A DNA stretch of 54,759 bases from Streptococcus pseudopneumoniae (lineage in GTDB: Bacteria > Bacillota > Bacilli > Lactobacillales > Streptococcaceae), in assembly GCF_001072375.1 (NCBI RefSeq), contig NZ_JVKV01000081.1:1-54759 (forward strand). Reading direction: 5' to 3'. Below, in pieces: positions 25,682 to 33,416 of this stretch. Every line of letters starts with the position of its first letter. Positions within the stretch are counted from its first letter, which is position 1. The notes below the pieces were generated by a model. It did no database searches. It saw only the letters and a program-made list of their open reading frames with translations, and had not been told where the DNA came from. A program made the position numbers and the translations under genes.

Positions 25682-25852
25682 TCATACTTCCAATTCGATG
25701 CCAGATTTAAAGGATATGACGAAGTTTTCTTCATAGACTGTAACGCTCTGGATTATCTTCCTTAGTAGCAAGCGATTAGCTTTCACAAAATCTTCTGTTT
25801 GTAGTTTTAAAAATTCATCAGGATTTTCTAACTCAACCTCAAAATATTTCAT
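25682..25852 (-). CDS. C-terminal remnant of a large serine recombinase (probable)
   Basis: From ATG 25852 a 56-aa product (ends VYEENFVISFKSGIELEV) resembles the extreme C-terminus of large serine recombinases of the TndX/TnpX group, which end in a similar VxxFKSGxE strand. The catalytic N-terminus is missing. It lies between a terminator (25893-25924) and the mef promoter. It may be a scar of the enzyme that once moved this segment. Confidence 0.5.
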   Translation of the reverse strand: MKYFEVELENPDEFLKLQTEDFVKANRLLLRKIIQSVTVYEENFVISFKSGIELEV

Positions 25853-25892
25853 TTTACATTCCCTCATTTCATTTATTGATAAATTGAGTTTG

Positions 25893-25924
25893 CAAAAAAG
25901 AGTGGACAATTTTTGTCTACTCTT
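25893..25924 (-). terminator. Terminator at the right edge of the MEGA segment
   Basis: On the minus strand AAGAGTAGACAA/TTGTCCACTCTT, a 12-bp stem with one G-T pair and a 3-nt loop, followed by six T. Confidence 0.75.
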
Positions 25925-26189
25925 AACCTTTAAAATAGTTTTTTTTAATCGATTTGAAGTTGCCTAAATTATTACTTATTCGGTAAAATGAAGTATTGCT
26001 TTCAACAGATTTCCTTCAACTACACTTCACTTGATTCAAACAAGGTGGGTACATTTCTATTCCCACAAACTCCTTGTCAATGGAAACAAACACGTACCCA
26101 CAGGGTAAATGGAAATAGAAACTGATAATTTCTAGCTATCACTTCTACTCATTCCAAAAATTTTCTCACTCTGATACTTACCCACCATA

Positions 26190-26217
26190 AAGCAAAAAGC
26201 CTTGCAATCAAGGCTTT
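26190..26217 (-). terminator. Terminator downstream of the ABC island
   Basis: A perfect 9-bp stem AAAGCCTTG/CAAGGCTTT with CAAT loop; on the minus strand it is followed by TTTTTG. It would stop transcription coming from the ABC operon. Confidence 0.7.
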
Positions 26218-26275
26218 CATTATCCCTTTCGTTCAAAGGTTTCTAAGCTTTTACGAGCAGAGCGACACACTCAGC
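26196..26275. repeat. Imperfect direct repeat, left of the ABC/TetR island
   Basis: A hairpin half followed by AAGGCTTTCATTAT, then AAGGTTTCTAAGCTTTTAC and ACACACTCA. The same order recurs at about 30778-30855, so the two copies bracket the ABC/TetR genes. Confidence 0.55.
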
Positions 26276-26480
26276 GGTTCGCTATCTCCGTTCTGTCTGC
26301 GTGCTAGCACTTGTCAATCACGGACAGCTATCGCATGGGCGGAAGTAAATGCTAATCTTCGTCGTTTTACTCCTTGACTAGCAAACTTACCGCCTCAACA
26401 TGTGGTGCTAGCAAGCTTATATATTATAGAACGAAAAGGATAGAGTGTTTTATAAAATTATACTATAAAATGAAAGAGAA

Positions 26481-28163
26481 TTACACACTCAACTCAAACA
26501 ACTTATAAAACTCACCTCTCCTATCCATCAAATCACTGAAAGAACCATCTTCAACAATAACGCCATCTTTCATAAAGAGAATTCTATCGTATTTTTTCAA
26601 AATGTTCTCATTCAACTTGTGGGTTACTACAAGTGCAGTCAAATTTTGAATATCCAAGATTGAACTTTCAATTTCAGTAGTTACTTGATTATCCAAAGAT
26701 GAAGTAGCCTCATCCAATAATAAGATTGGTGTTTTTCGAATCAAGGCACGCGCAATACTAACTCTTTGTTTTTGTCCGCCAGATAGATTTGAGCCATTCT
26801 CTCCACATAAAGTTTGTAGACCAGATTCATTTTCTAAAACATAACTTTCTAAACCCGACTGCTGTACAGCTTGCTTTATTTCCTCATCAGTGAAGGATTG
26901 ATTAAGAGTAATATTTGCTCTTAAAGTATCATCAAAGATATAAACGTCTTGTTGAACAATTGTCATTAAGTTATAAAGGCTCTCTGCTGAAATAGCTTGC
27001 AAATCTATATTATCAATGGAGATGTGCCCACTTGTTACATCGTAAAAACGCAGTAATAGATTGAGCAAAGTTGATTTCCCACTCCCTGACATTCCAACAA
27101 TTGCAATTTTTTCTCCTTTTTGAATCTTCAAAGATAAATGGTTAAAAATTTTTTCTTTAGTATTAGGGTAAGAAAAGTCTATATTTGAAAAAGAAATAAC
27201 ATCATCGAAATATTCTTTTGTTTCACCAGTCTGAAGCTCAGTTACATCTTTTACCTCAAATGCATCTAGTGTTGCCTGACCTTCACGAAATTTACTTATT
27301 CCCATTCCAACTTCATTCAGTGGCATTACTACAAAATTGACCAGTTGAACAATAGCTGTTACACTCCCAATTGTGGTAGAGCTATTAAATACGAGATACA
27401 TCCCTCCACCAAAGGCTACCAAAAAAACAATCATCCCTGAAAGCTGTGAAATAACATTAGCTAAAACGTCAAATTTCCCTTTTATAAAATTTATTTCATC
27501 AAATTTTTCACTTTCATGACTATAATCCTCACAGATAGCATCTTTCACATTAAAACTTTTAATAACAAGAAATCCTGCTAAAATATCTTTAACCTTAGCT
27601 AAATACTTCTGATCGGCAACCATAGCTCTATTTTGTAAAGAGGCTGATTTTTGTCCAATAAATCCTGAAATCATCATCGGAATGATGCTAGCAATGATAA
27701 CTAATAAGGTCAAAAACCAATTACCTATAAACATAGTTAGAAGTGAAAAAATCATTAAGGAAAGGTTTTTTGAAATATTAAAATACTGGTATAGATAATC
27801 TTGCTCAATTTTCTTCATATTTTCGGTTAATACGGAAATAAATTTCCCTGATTTTTCTTTAGAAAAGTCTCTATAATCCCTATCTAAAATAGATTGGAAC
27901 ACCTTGTTTTTGTATCTTGACATGATTTGCCTAACAAGTTTATTTCTCAATCGAAGAGATATAAAGTTGAGTGCTGCATAGATGAAAATAACAGTAGCTC
28001 CTACTAGTACCGCTTGAGTTAAGGCTTCTTTATTTTGGGACATGCCACTATCAATAATACCTTTAATAGAATAAGCAAAAGCAATATTAGTTAAAGGGAC
28101 CAGTATATTAAATATCATGAAAGCATAAAAAGCCTTCTGATGGTTCTTTATCAATTGTTTCAT
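26481..28163 (-). CDS. ABC exporter (fused membrane and ATPase domains)
   Basis: A 560-aa half-transporter with five or six TM helices in the first 300 residues and an ATPase domain after about 330: Walker A GMSGSGKST, Q-loop QQDVYIF, signature LSGGQKQR, Walker B ILLLDEATSSLD, H-loop VVTHK. It follows the separate ATPase gene by 2 nt and so belongs to one operon. Substrate unknown; with an ABC-2 pair and a TetR gene, a role in drug or bacteriocin export or immunity is plausible but inferred. Confidence 0.88.
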   Translation of the reverse strand: MKQLIKNHQKAFYAFMIFNILVPLTNIAFAYSIKGIIDSGMSQNKEALTQAVLVGATVIFIYAALNFISLRLRNKLVRQIMSRYKNKVFQSILDRDYRDFSKEKSGKFISVLTENMKKIEQDYLYQYFNISKNLSLMIFSLLTMFIGNWFLTLLVIIASIIPMMISGFIGQKSASLQNRAMVADQKYLAKVKDILAGFLVIKSFNVKDAICEDYSHESEKFDEINFIKGKFDVLANVISQLSGMIVFLVAFGGGMYLVFNSSTTIGSVTAIVQLVNFVVMPLNEVGMGISKFREGQATLDAFEVKDVTELQTGETKEYFDDVISFSNIDFSYPNTKEKIFNHLSLKIQKGEKIAIVGMSGSGKSTLLNLLLRFYDVTSGHISIDNIDLQAISAESLYNLMTIVQQDVYIFDDTLRANITLNQSFTDEEIKQAVQQSGLESYVLENESGLQTLCGENGSNLSGGQKQRVSIARALIRKTPILLLDEATSSLDNQVTTEIESSILDIQNLTALVVTHKLNENILKKYDRILFMKDGVIVEDGSFSDLMDRRGEFYKLFELSV

Positions 28164-28165
28164 CC

Positions 28166-28903
28166 TTAATCTACCTCATAATTCTTAATTTCATTTAGAA
28201 AATGTGACATAAAATATTCTTCTAAGTCAATATTCTCTCTCCTAATCTCTTTCATAGAAACCTGTTCTACAATTTCTCCATTTTTGATAAAGCCAATTTT
28301 ATCTGCTATCTGTGAAATTTCCGATAATATATGACTCGATATTAGAATAGTAATTCCATGCTCCTTAGAAAGCGACAACAAAAGATTTCGAATTTCTTGA
28401 ATCCCTATTGGATCTAAACCATTGATTGGCTCATCTAAAATTAACAATTTAGGTTTTGTTAGAAAGGCACGAGCTAAACCAAGCCTTTGCCTCATTCCTA
28501 ACGAAAAATCTTTTACTTTTTTAGTCGTATTTTTTAAGCCGACCATTCTTAAGGCTTTTTTTATATCTGATTCAATAATATTTTTCCCCATATATTGAGC
28601 GTGAATTTCCAAAATTTCTTTTGCAGTGCAATTATCATAAAAAATTGGTGATTCAATAATACTTCCAATCTGACTTAGGATTTCTTCTCTGTGTTCTTGT
28701 AGATTTTTCCCAAAAATTTCAATACTACCTGATGTAATTGTTGATAAGGTTAACATACATTTCATTAACGTTGTTTTTCCAGCACCGTTCGGTCCTAAAA
28801 AACCATAGATTTCTCCTTCAGCAATTTGAAGGTTGATACCACTTAAAATTTCTTCTTTATCAATTGTTTTAAAAACTTCTTTTATTTCAACAATATTTCT
28901 CAT
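28166..28903 (-). CDS. ABC transporter ATPase (BcrA-like)
   Basis: A 245-aa soluble ATPase: Walker A GPNGAGKTT (about residues 37-45), signature SLGMRQRLGLARAF, Walker B LLILDEPINGLD, H-loop near SSHIL. The type usually pairs with small ABC-2 permeases for bacitracin or lantibiotic resistance. The partner permease is encoded 135 nt upstream. That gap contains an AAGGAAT/ATTCCTT hairpin (29001-29020). Confidence 0.88.
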   Translation of the reverse strand: MRNIVEIKEVFKTIDKEEILSGINLQIAEGEIYGFLGPNGAGKTTLMKCMLTLSTITSGSIEIFGKNLQEHREEILSQIGSIIESPIFYDNCTAKEILEIHAQYMGKNIIESDIKKALRMVGLKNTTKKVKDFSLGMRQRLGLARAFLTKPKLLILDEPINGLDPIGIQEIRNLLLSLSKEHGITILISSHILSEISQIADKIGFIKNGEIVEQVSMKEIRRENIDLEEYFMSHFLNEIKNYEVD

Positions 28904-29038
28904 TTCTATCTCTCTTTCTATATCCAGCTTTAAATGAAAGAATTTTTCTCCTGGAGCATAAATACCAACTTATACAGCCTCTTTTTTTATAGAAATCATC
29001 AAGGAATTATCACATTCCTTCAATTAAATTCAGCTATG

Positions 29039-29779
29039 CTACTTGATACTAATATCTTGTCTTGAAATATTATAAATTGAAAATGAAGTAATCATTAAAC
29101 TTATGAAACTTGCAAATATCAAAAAGAATAAGTTATCAGCAATATTATTAGATAAACTTCCTGGACTGGCATTCGAAAGTAATGCTGCTAAACCAAGTCC
29201 TGTAAGCATTGTTATAGCTGTTGAATGCTTAATCATACCTAAAACAAATGGTAATAACCCTATTAGTACTGTTCCAAACGTAATTCCAGCTAAGTTAATT
29301 AATTGATTAGCTACAGGGATACAACTAGATTCAGTTACAACAGCCATGAATCTAATGAATATTTGAATAACTAAATGTGCAGAAAAATGGGCAATAAATG
29401 ATATTAGGATGACTAAAAGAATTTTTCCCCATAGTAACTTTATTTTAGAAATAGGGTAAGAAAACAACTGAAAAATTGTTCTTCGTTTAAATTCATCAAT
29501 GATAATCGTAGATAATAAATAAGATTCGAAAATCAAAAATGCTGCTTTTGTAAATAAAGATGAAAACAATGAAGCTACAATTGCCCAGCCTTCCCATTTA
29601 CCAGTAACTCTAATAACATTAGAATCCTGACCAGCGAATTCTCCTAGTTTATTGTCAGTACCTAAACCCATAATAATGATTGCTGTAATACCTAACACTA
29701 TAAATATAGTACACAACCAGGCTAAAAATAATTTAGATTTAGAAACTTTATTTAATTCAATTTTAATAAGCGACAACAT
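29039..29779 (-). CDS. ABC-2 type permease
   Basis: A 246-aa protein with about six TM helices. The N-terminal LIKIELNKVSKSKLFLAWLC start and the EFKRRTIFQLFSYPISKIKLLWGK segment (coupling helix) are typical of ABC-2 permeases that pair with BcrA-like ATPases. It is first in the three-gene operon; the 90-180 nt before it carry three TetR-type operator palindromes. Confidence 0.85.
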   Translation of the reverse strand: MLSLIKIELNKVSKSKLFLAWLCTIFIVLGITAIIIMGLGTDNKLGEFAGQDSNVIRVTGKWEGWAIVASLFSSLFTKAAFLIFESYLLSTIIIDEFKRRTIFQLFSYPISKIKLLWGKILLVILISFIAHFSAHLVIQIFIRFMAVVTESSCIPVANQLINLAGITFGTVLIGLLPFVLGMIKHSTAITMLTGLGLAALLSNASPGSLSNNIADNLFFLIFASFISLMITSFSIYNISRQDISIK

Positions 29780-29873
29780 AGATTATTTCCTCCAAAGCGT
29801 AAATAAAGAATAAACTATTCAGACTAATCTCGACAAATATTTAAAAATAAGCTTATTCTTCAGACAATGTTAC

Positions 29874-29896
29874 TATACATACTATCGGTATGTATA
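29874..29896. promoter_or_regulatory. TetR operator O1
   Basis: TATACATAC-5-GTATGTATA, a perfect 9-bp inverted repeat upstream of the ABC operon. Confidence 0.75.
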
Positions 29897-29908
29897 TACT
29901 AAAAACAA

Positions 29909-29925
29909 ACATACCTTCGGTATGT
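29909..29925. promoter_or_regulatory. TetR operator O2
   Basis: ACATACC-TTC-GGTATGT, a perfect 7-bp inverted repeat. Its centre is 32 bp (about three helical turns) from O1. Confidence 0.75.
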
Positions 29926-29941
29926 ATAATAGATTTTTAAT

Positions 29942-29960
29942 AACACACTTAAAGTATGTT
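29942..29960. promoter_or_regulatory. TetR operator O3 (degenerate)
   Basis: AACACAC-5-GTATGTT, the same palindrome with one mismatch, adjacent to O2. Confidence 0.5.
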
Positions 29961-30056
29961 ATTTTTTAACTATAAATTATGTAAGATAATTTATTGAATT
30001 GATAACACATAAATAGAAATTAGTATTAACATGAATGTCATGCGACTACTTATTTA

Positions 30057-30686
30057 CTATTTTTTTAAGTGATCGAATAAGTTGAAAATCACCTCCATCA
30101 TTTCATCAGAAATTAACTGTACCCCTAGACCTTCAAAAGTAAGTTTAATGAAATTCATTTTGCGCTTTAATTCTACTAATGAAAAAACGGAAATTTGAAA
30201 ACCAATCCAAATATTTAGAGTTAAAACAATTAAATCTGCTAGCTCTTCTGGATATTCTGTTTTAATAGACCCATCTTCAACTCCTTCGTAAACTTTTTCT
30301 CTAATTTCGGGTAAAAAATCAGAAAATAGACCTAGATACTGCTCTCCTAACAAACGTGGACTTCTAAGCATGATTGAGGCAGAGTAAACGAGCCTTTGGT
30401 GTTCAAAATTAGAGAAAGAGTCCATCAAAGAATTTTGTATCTTTTCTAACCCAGTATTTCCTCTCCAATTATAATTTAAAATTTCTTGATTATTTTCGCT
30501 AATGATTGTTTGCAGTATATCGTATTTAGACTCAAAATGATGATAGATAACACCTTTTGTTAATCCACCTAACCCATCTATGATATCTTGTATTGACGTA
30601 TTATCAAATCCTTTTTCTAAAAATAAATTTTTAGAGACCTCTAGTATTTTTTGTCTAGTTTCATGTGAGTTTCTATTTCTTGCCAT
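30057..30686 (-). CDS. TetR family transcriptional regulator
   Basis: A 209-aa regulator with an N-terminal HTH (ETRQKILEVSKNLFLEKGFD, then TSIQDIIDGLG and KGVIYHHFESKYDIL, residues about 9-55) and a variable ligand-binding domain. It lies upstream of the ABC operon in the same direction; operator-like palindromes lie both before its own start (O4) and before the permease. Autorepression and repression of the transporter are therefore likely (inference). Confidence 0.9.
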   Translation of the reverse strand: MARNRNSHETRQKILEVSKNLFLEKGFDNTSIQDIIDGLGGLTKGVIYHHFESKYDILQTIISENNQEILNYNWRGNTGLEKIQNSLMDSFSNFEHQRLVYSASIMLRSPRLLGEQYLGLFSDFLPEIREKVYEGVEDGSIKTEYPEELADLIVLTLNIWIGFQISVFSLVELKRKMNFIKLTFEGLGVQLISDEMMEVIFNLFDHLKK

Positions 30687-30702
30687 TCCAGTCCCTTTCT
30701 AT

Positions 30703-30717
30703 CATACCAATGGTATG
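30703..30717. promoter_or_regulatory. TetR operator O4 in front of the regulator gene
   Basis: CATACC-AAT-GGTATG, the same palindrome as O2, 17 nt before the TetR start codon. It fits autoregulation. Confidence 0.7.
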
Positions 30718-30773
30718 TAATTCTATTGTAGTGGAAGTAACTAATAATGTCAAGTTCTTTATTGGAATATGAA

Positions 30774-30855
30774 AAACCTTTATAATAAAGGCTTTTCATT
30801 ATTACTTCGCTACAAGGTTTCTAAGCTTTTACCAGCAAAGATACACACTCAACAT
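30774..30855. repeat. Imperfect direct repeat, right of the ABC/TetR island
   Basis: Right-hand partner of 26196-26275: an AAAGG-type hairpin, TTTTCATTATTAC, AAGGTTTCTAAGCTTTTAC and ACACACTCA in the same order. Confidence 0.55.
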
Positions 30856-30927
30856 GGGTTTTAGAGGACTAAATGGAGTCTGAATTGCCTGATAGAGATG
30901 TAGTATTGATTAAGCCATCAACAAAAA

Positions 30928-31040
30928 ATGTACAAAACAAAAATAAAGTACACTACTTAATGAGTGCACTTTATTCTTCTAATTCAGTTTTATCAATGGT
31001 TTAGCTCTAGTTAAATCAATTGTACATAAACTTTTAGTTT
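30928..31040. repeat. GTAC-rich ~113-bp repeat, copy A
   Basis: Aligns without gaps to copies C (34733) and D (35122). It contains a palindrome ATAAAGTACACT / AGTGCACTTTAT (one mismatch) and ends TTGTACATAAACTTTTAG. The DNA from here to 31190 has no gene. Confidence 0.75.
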
Positions 31041-31146
31041 TTTTTTGGAACAAAAATATCCTAAAGTCTACCCTATCAAAGTGAAAACTGGAAATTTATT
31101 AAACCTGAATTTTAGTGAGAATATACTTTACTAAAATCATATAGTT

Positions 31147-31177
31147 AAAGTCTGACAAGGAATTTGCCAGACTTTTT
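31147..31177. terminator. Hairpin terminator near the decayed element gene
   Basis: AAGTCTG/CAGACTT with an inner CAA/TTG; a T-run on the plus side and AT-rich DNA on the minus side. It probably belonged to the minus-strand pseudogene just to its right. Confidence 0.55.
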
Positions 31178-31191
31178 GTCATCAGTGTTCT

Positions 31192-31488
31192 TTAATATAA
31201 TTCATCCCTGATTGATTCAACAAACTCCGTGTAAAAGCGCTGAATGGATTGCTTAACATAATCAGATTGGCGGTCATCAGTCCCATCTAACAATCTCTGA
31301 TAGCTATCCAAAGATTCTACATCCTTGAGTTGACTTCAAAGGTGTGCCTAATACACCGGCTTCTCAAAGTCACTAAGAAATCCTTTTAGCGATTCTTTTT
31401 GCATTCCTTGGTAAATATTTTTATCTAACCGAATACCAAGAGTGTTTAACTCAGTTGATAGGTTGTCGTAAAGTTCTTGTAAGTCCAT
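31192..31488 (-). pseudogene. Small mobile-element protein with two in-frame stops
   Basis: ATG 31488 opens MDLQELYDNLSTELNTLGIR...FEKPVY, then TAG and, four codons later, TGA. The same frame then continues QLKDVESLDSYQRLLDGTDD and ends FVESIRDELY. Apart from the two stops the 98-codon frame is clean, so this is a recently inactivated small gene, in style like accessory proteins of streptococcal conjugative elements. Confidence 0.65.
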
Positions 31489-31588
31489 AATGTACTCTTT
31501 GTAAATAAATTTCATGCGGGAATAGAGATATCCATTTGGACATTTGGGAGAATATCTCTGAAATTATTGCTGTCTGTTAATTAAATAC

Positions 31589-31616
31589 TTGCAATATTTT
31601 ATAGTTTTGGTATAAT
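31589..31616 (+). promoter_or_regulatory. Strong promoter for a short transcript
   Basis: TTGCAA (31589-31594), a 16-nt spacer and TATAAT (31611-31616) extended by TGG. No ORF follows; a terminator is only about 45 nt further on. Confidence 0.65.
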
Positions 31617-31621
31617 ATAGT

Positions 31622-31690
31622 TAACTCATCGACCAAGTTGTTGAAGGAGATTGCGATTACGTCCCTAATCATAGGGACGTTTTCTGTTTT
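31622..31690 (+). ncRNA. Candidate ~70-nt small RNA convergent to the DUF3800 operon
   Basis: Begins just after the strong promoter at 31589-31616 and ends at a terminator (ACGTCCC/GGGACGT stem at 31659-31680, then TTTCTGTTTTT). It includes GAAGGAGATTG but no sensible ORF. It stops 3 nt before the 3' end of the opposing gene at 31693. Confidence 0.5.
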
Positions 31691-31692
31691 TC

Positions 31693-32214
31693 TCAGTTAG
31701 TTTTATATTTATCGTATTCTTTCAGTTTCTTTCGAAGTACATTATCATAGTGTATGTAAAATGCTGTTATCAATAAATAGTAACTAGGTCTTTCTTCAAG
31801 TACAATAAAATAGCGATCTACTGGATCTAATAAAAATATTCTATTAGATTTTTTATACGGTCGTTCATATATTAAGAAACAATCTTGTTTGCAAATCTTG
31901 TTATGATCCGTTTCTATTGCAGGTCTTAACCAACATAATCTTTCGCTCCTTCTTAAATCAGGTTCTCGTTCTTCTGAATCTATATCAAAATTTTTACAGG
32001 TAAGATGAAAATAACTATCTTCTTTACCTTCAAAATACGGATACGACTTTAACTCGACAAATTTCCCTCTAAAAGTTATCTTGAAGTTGAACAATTGCTC
32101 TAAAAATACATTCTCATATAAAAAATCATCATAAAGAGCATAGTCACCATTAAATTGATCAAGTGTTATCTTCGGAGGAAGGATAGGACAAAAATCTGTT
32201 ACGTTACTGCTCAT
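31693..32214 (-). CDS. BECR-fold RNase-like protein (putative toxin)
   Basis: A 173-aa protein. The C-terminal half (RRSERLCWLRPAIET, CFLIYERPYKKSNRIFLL, RYFIVLEERPSYYLLITAFY, then an LRKKLKEYDKY tail) looks like the phage-associated Barnase/EndoU/ColicinE5-D/RelE-like (PBECR) nuclease domains. The N-terminal 75 residues are unassigned. ATG 32214 overlaps the end of the DUF3800 gene by 11 nt with GGAG inside that gene, so translation is coupled. Family call is from pattern only. Confidence 0.6.
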   Translation of the reverse strand: MSSNVTDFCPILPPKITLDQFNGDYALYDDFLYENVFLEQLFNFKITFRGKFVELKSYPYFEGKEDSYFHLTCKNFDIDSEEREPDLRRSERLCWLRPAIETDHNKICKQDCFLIYERPYKKSNRIFLLDPVDRYFIVLEERPSYYLLITAFYIHYDNVLRKKLKEYDKYKTN

Positions 32215-32890
32215 CACTTAACTCCATTTTAAAAATATTGAATTTTATTGCGTTATACTTTGTATTCGTTGTTAACTCATGCTTAGCTCTATTAGAGATT
32301 AAATTACTTAGCCTGATTCTAGCTAAACTACTTTCAAAGCTCCTATTTTTATAAGCTACTGCCCCTATCAATAGGTCAGCTAATTGCATTATTGAGTTTT
32401 CATGAGAGCGAATTTGTTGAATATTTTTGATATGTTTGGGTGACTGCTTCCAGTTTTCAAGAATATTCTTTAACTTGTTAACTTTTAAAATACTATTTGT
32501 GTCTTTTATATCTATAAAAACGTTAACATCATCCTCAAAGAGAAATTTTCTTACTAAATAAAAGTACTGCTTATAGTAAAAATCATCGTGGGTTTGATTA
32601 TATTTCTTATGGTTTAATTTATTTTTGTCTATTATAACTACTCTAAAATTAAGATGCTCATTATCAAAAAAATAATTTACAAGATCTTCATAAAAGGTAA
32701 TTTTAGAATTTGAAACTTTCCTCCACTTTATTTCAGAACGTGAAGAAATACCGTGTTTTCTTTTTATTTCTTTTATCTCCTTATAGACAATATTCCTTAC
32801 ATAGTCTGGACAAGAAATCCCTCCTATTAACATTACACTCTCACCATCATTTTCCAAATGACAAGACTCATCACAATATAAGTTGAGCAT
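32204..32890 (-). CDS. DUF3800-like putative nuclease
   Basis: A 228-aa protein with the N-terminal YCDESC motif, a GGISCP strand, an internal VFIDIKDTN and the C-terminal QLADLLIGAVAYK helix. These acidic positions (D7/E8, the Asp in FIDIKD, the Asp in QLADLL) are those expected for the RNase-H-like DUF3800 fold. It is first in a two-gene operon with the BECR-like gene. Such pairs sit in defence and mobile loci; the role here is inferred. Confidence 0.75.
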   Translation of the reverse strand: MLNLYCDESCHLENDGESVMLIGGISCPDYVRNIVYKEIKEIKRKHGISSRSEIKWRKVSNSKITFYEDLVNYFFDNEHLNFRVVIIDKNKLNHKKYNQTHDDFYYKQYFYLVRKFLFEDDVNVFIDIKDTNSILKVNKLKNILENWKQSPKHIKNIQQIRSHENSIMQLADLLIGAVAYKNRSFESSLARIRLSNLISNRAKHELTTNTKYNAIKFNIFKMELSDEQ

Positions 32891-33023
32891 CTTAATAACT
32901 CCTAATTTTTGTAGTAATAATTCTATTATACCACGAACCCCCAGTAAAACTAAGACTTACAAAGGATTATTCTTCAAGAATTAGTATGTATTTTTAAGAA
33001 CAATAATCTAAAATAGATTGGAG

Positions 33024-33054
33024 AACAGACATCTTACTTCGGTGTCTGTTTTTC
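33024..33054 (+). terminator. Plus-strand terminator without an obvious gene
   Basis: An 8-bp perfect stem AACAGACA/TGTCTGTT with an 11-nt loop and TTTTT tail. Confidence 0.65.
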
Positions 33055-33181
33055 TATACCTAAAAATGTACTTTTGCTCTTCATCAACTTCACCAAACTT
33101 TCTTCTAAAATATACATTAAAAAATCTCCTAATGGACTACAATATAGATACCACGATGAACGTTATTCTAGCTTTTTCAAT

Positions 33182-33293
33182 TTTACATAATAAAATAAAG
33201 TACATTTTTCAAATAGTCTACATTACTCCTTAAACTCAGTTGTATCAAGGGTTTATCCACTGTCTCGGGAAAAGTACAAAATTTTTTAGTTTT
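33182..33293. repeat. GTAC-rich repeat, copy B (diverged)
   Basis: Shares AAAGTACA, CTCAGTTGTATCAA, GGTTTA, GTACAAAA and TTTTTTAGTTTT in the same order and spacing as copies A, C and D, but with many substitutions. It separates the DUF3800 pair from the DUF5677-like gene. Confidence 0.55.
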
Positions 33294-33416
33294 AACATGT
33301 AGTAATTTTCAATGAAAACTTTATGTATACAAATAAAAAAAACAATATATTGTGTTTTGCTGAGTCTTTAATAAAAATAATTTTAATTTTTTGTACTTTT
33401 TTATTCTATCAAATAT

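Larger units (their letters stand above)
20700..25925. mobile_element. MEGA-type macrolide efflux element
   Basis: About 5.2 kb holding, from right to left, mef and msr(D) on the minus strand, then a decayed umuC, a little-finger-like ORF, a YolD-like ORF and a DUF5960-like ORF on the plus strand. This is the known MEGA (macrolide efflux genetic assembly) content: mef(E)-mel plus ORFs similar to Tn5252 SOS genes. Boundaries are approximate. It carries no transposase of its own; only a 56-codon serine-recombinase-like tail lies at its right edge. Confidence 0.75.
25925..26480. other. Gene-free structured region
   Basis: No convincing ORF in 555 nt. It contains an inverted repeat GTGGGTAC (26045-26052) / GTACCCAC (26094-26101) with further partial repeats of TTTCTATTCC-like and GGAAATAGAAA-like sequence nearby; a strong hairpin at 26196-26217; and GGCGG (26338-26342) / CCGCC (26390-26394) closing a stem that also pairs GCTA with TAGC. 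GTGCTAGC occurs at 26301 and 26405. Possible origin-of-transfer or small-RNA remnant. Confidence 0.4.
32891..33416. other. Gene-free region with terminator and repeat B
   Basis: No supportable ORF. AACAGACA (33024-33031) / TGTCTGTT (33043-33050) plus a T-run form a plus-strand terminator, preceded by GGAGA as at 31648, so a second short transcript is possible. A diverged GTAC-rich repeat (copy B) lies at 33182-33293. Confidence 0.45.

Noticed and set aside
33018..33233. 71-codon plus-strand ORF in the gap before the DUF5677-like gene
   Set aside because: It begins inside a terminator stem, has no convincing RBS and runs into repeat B.
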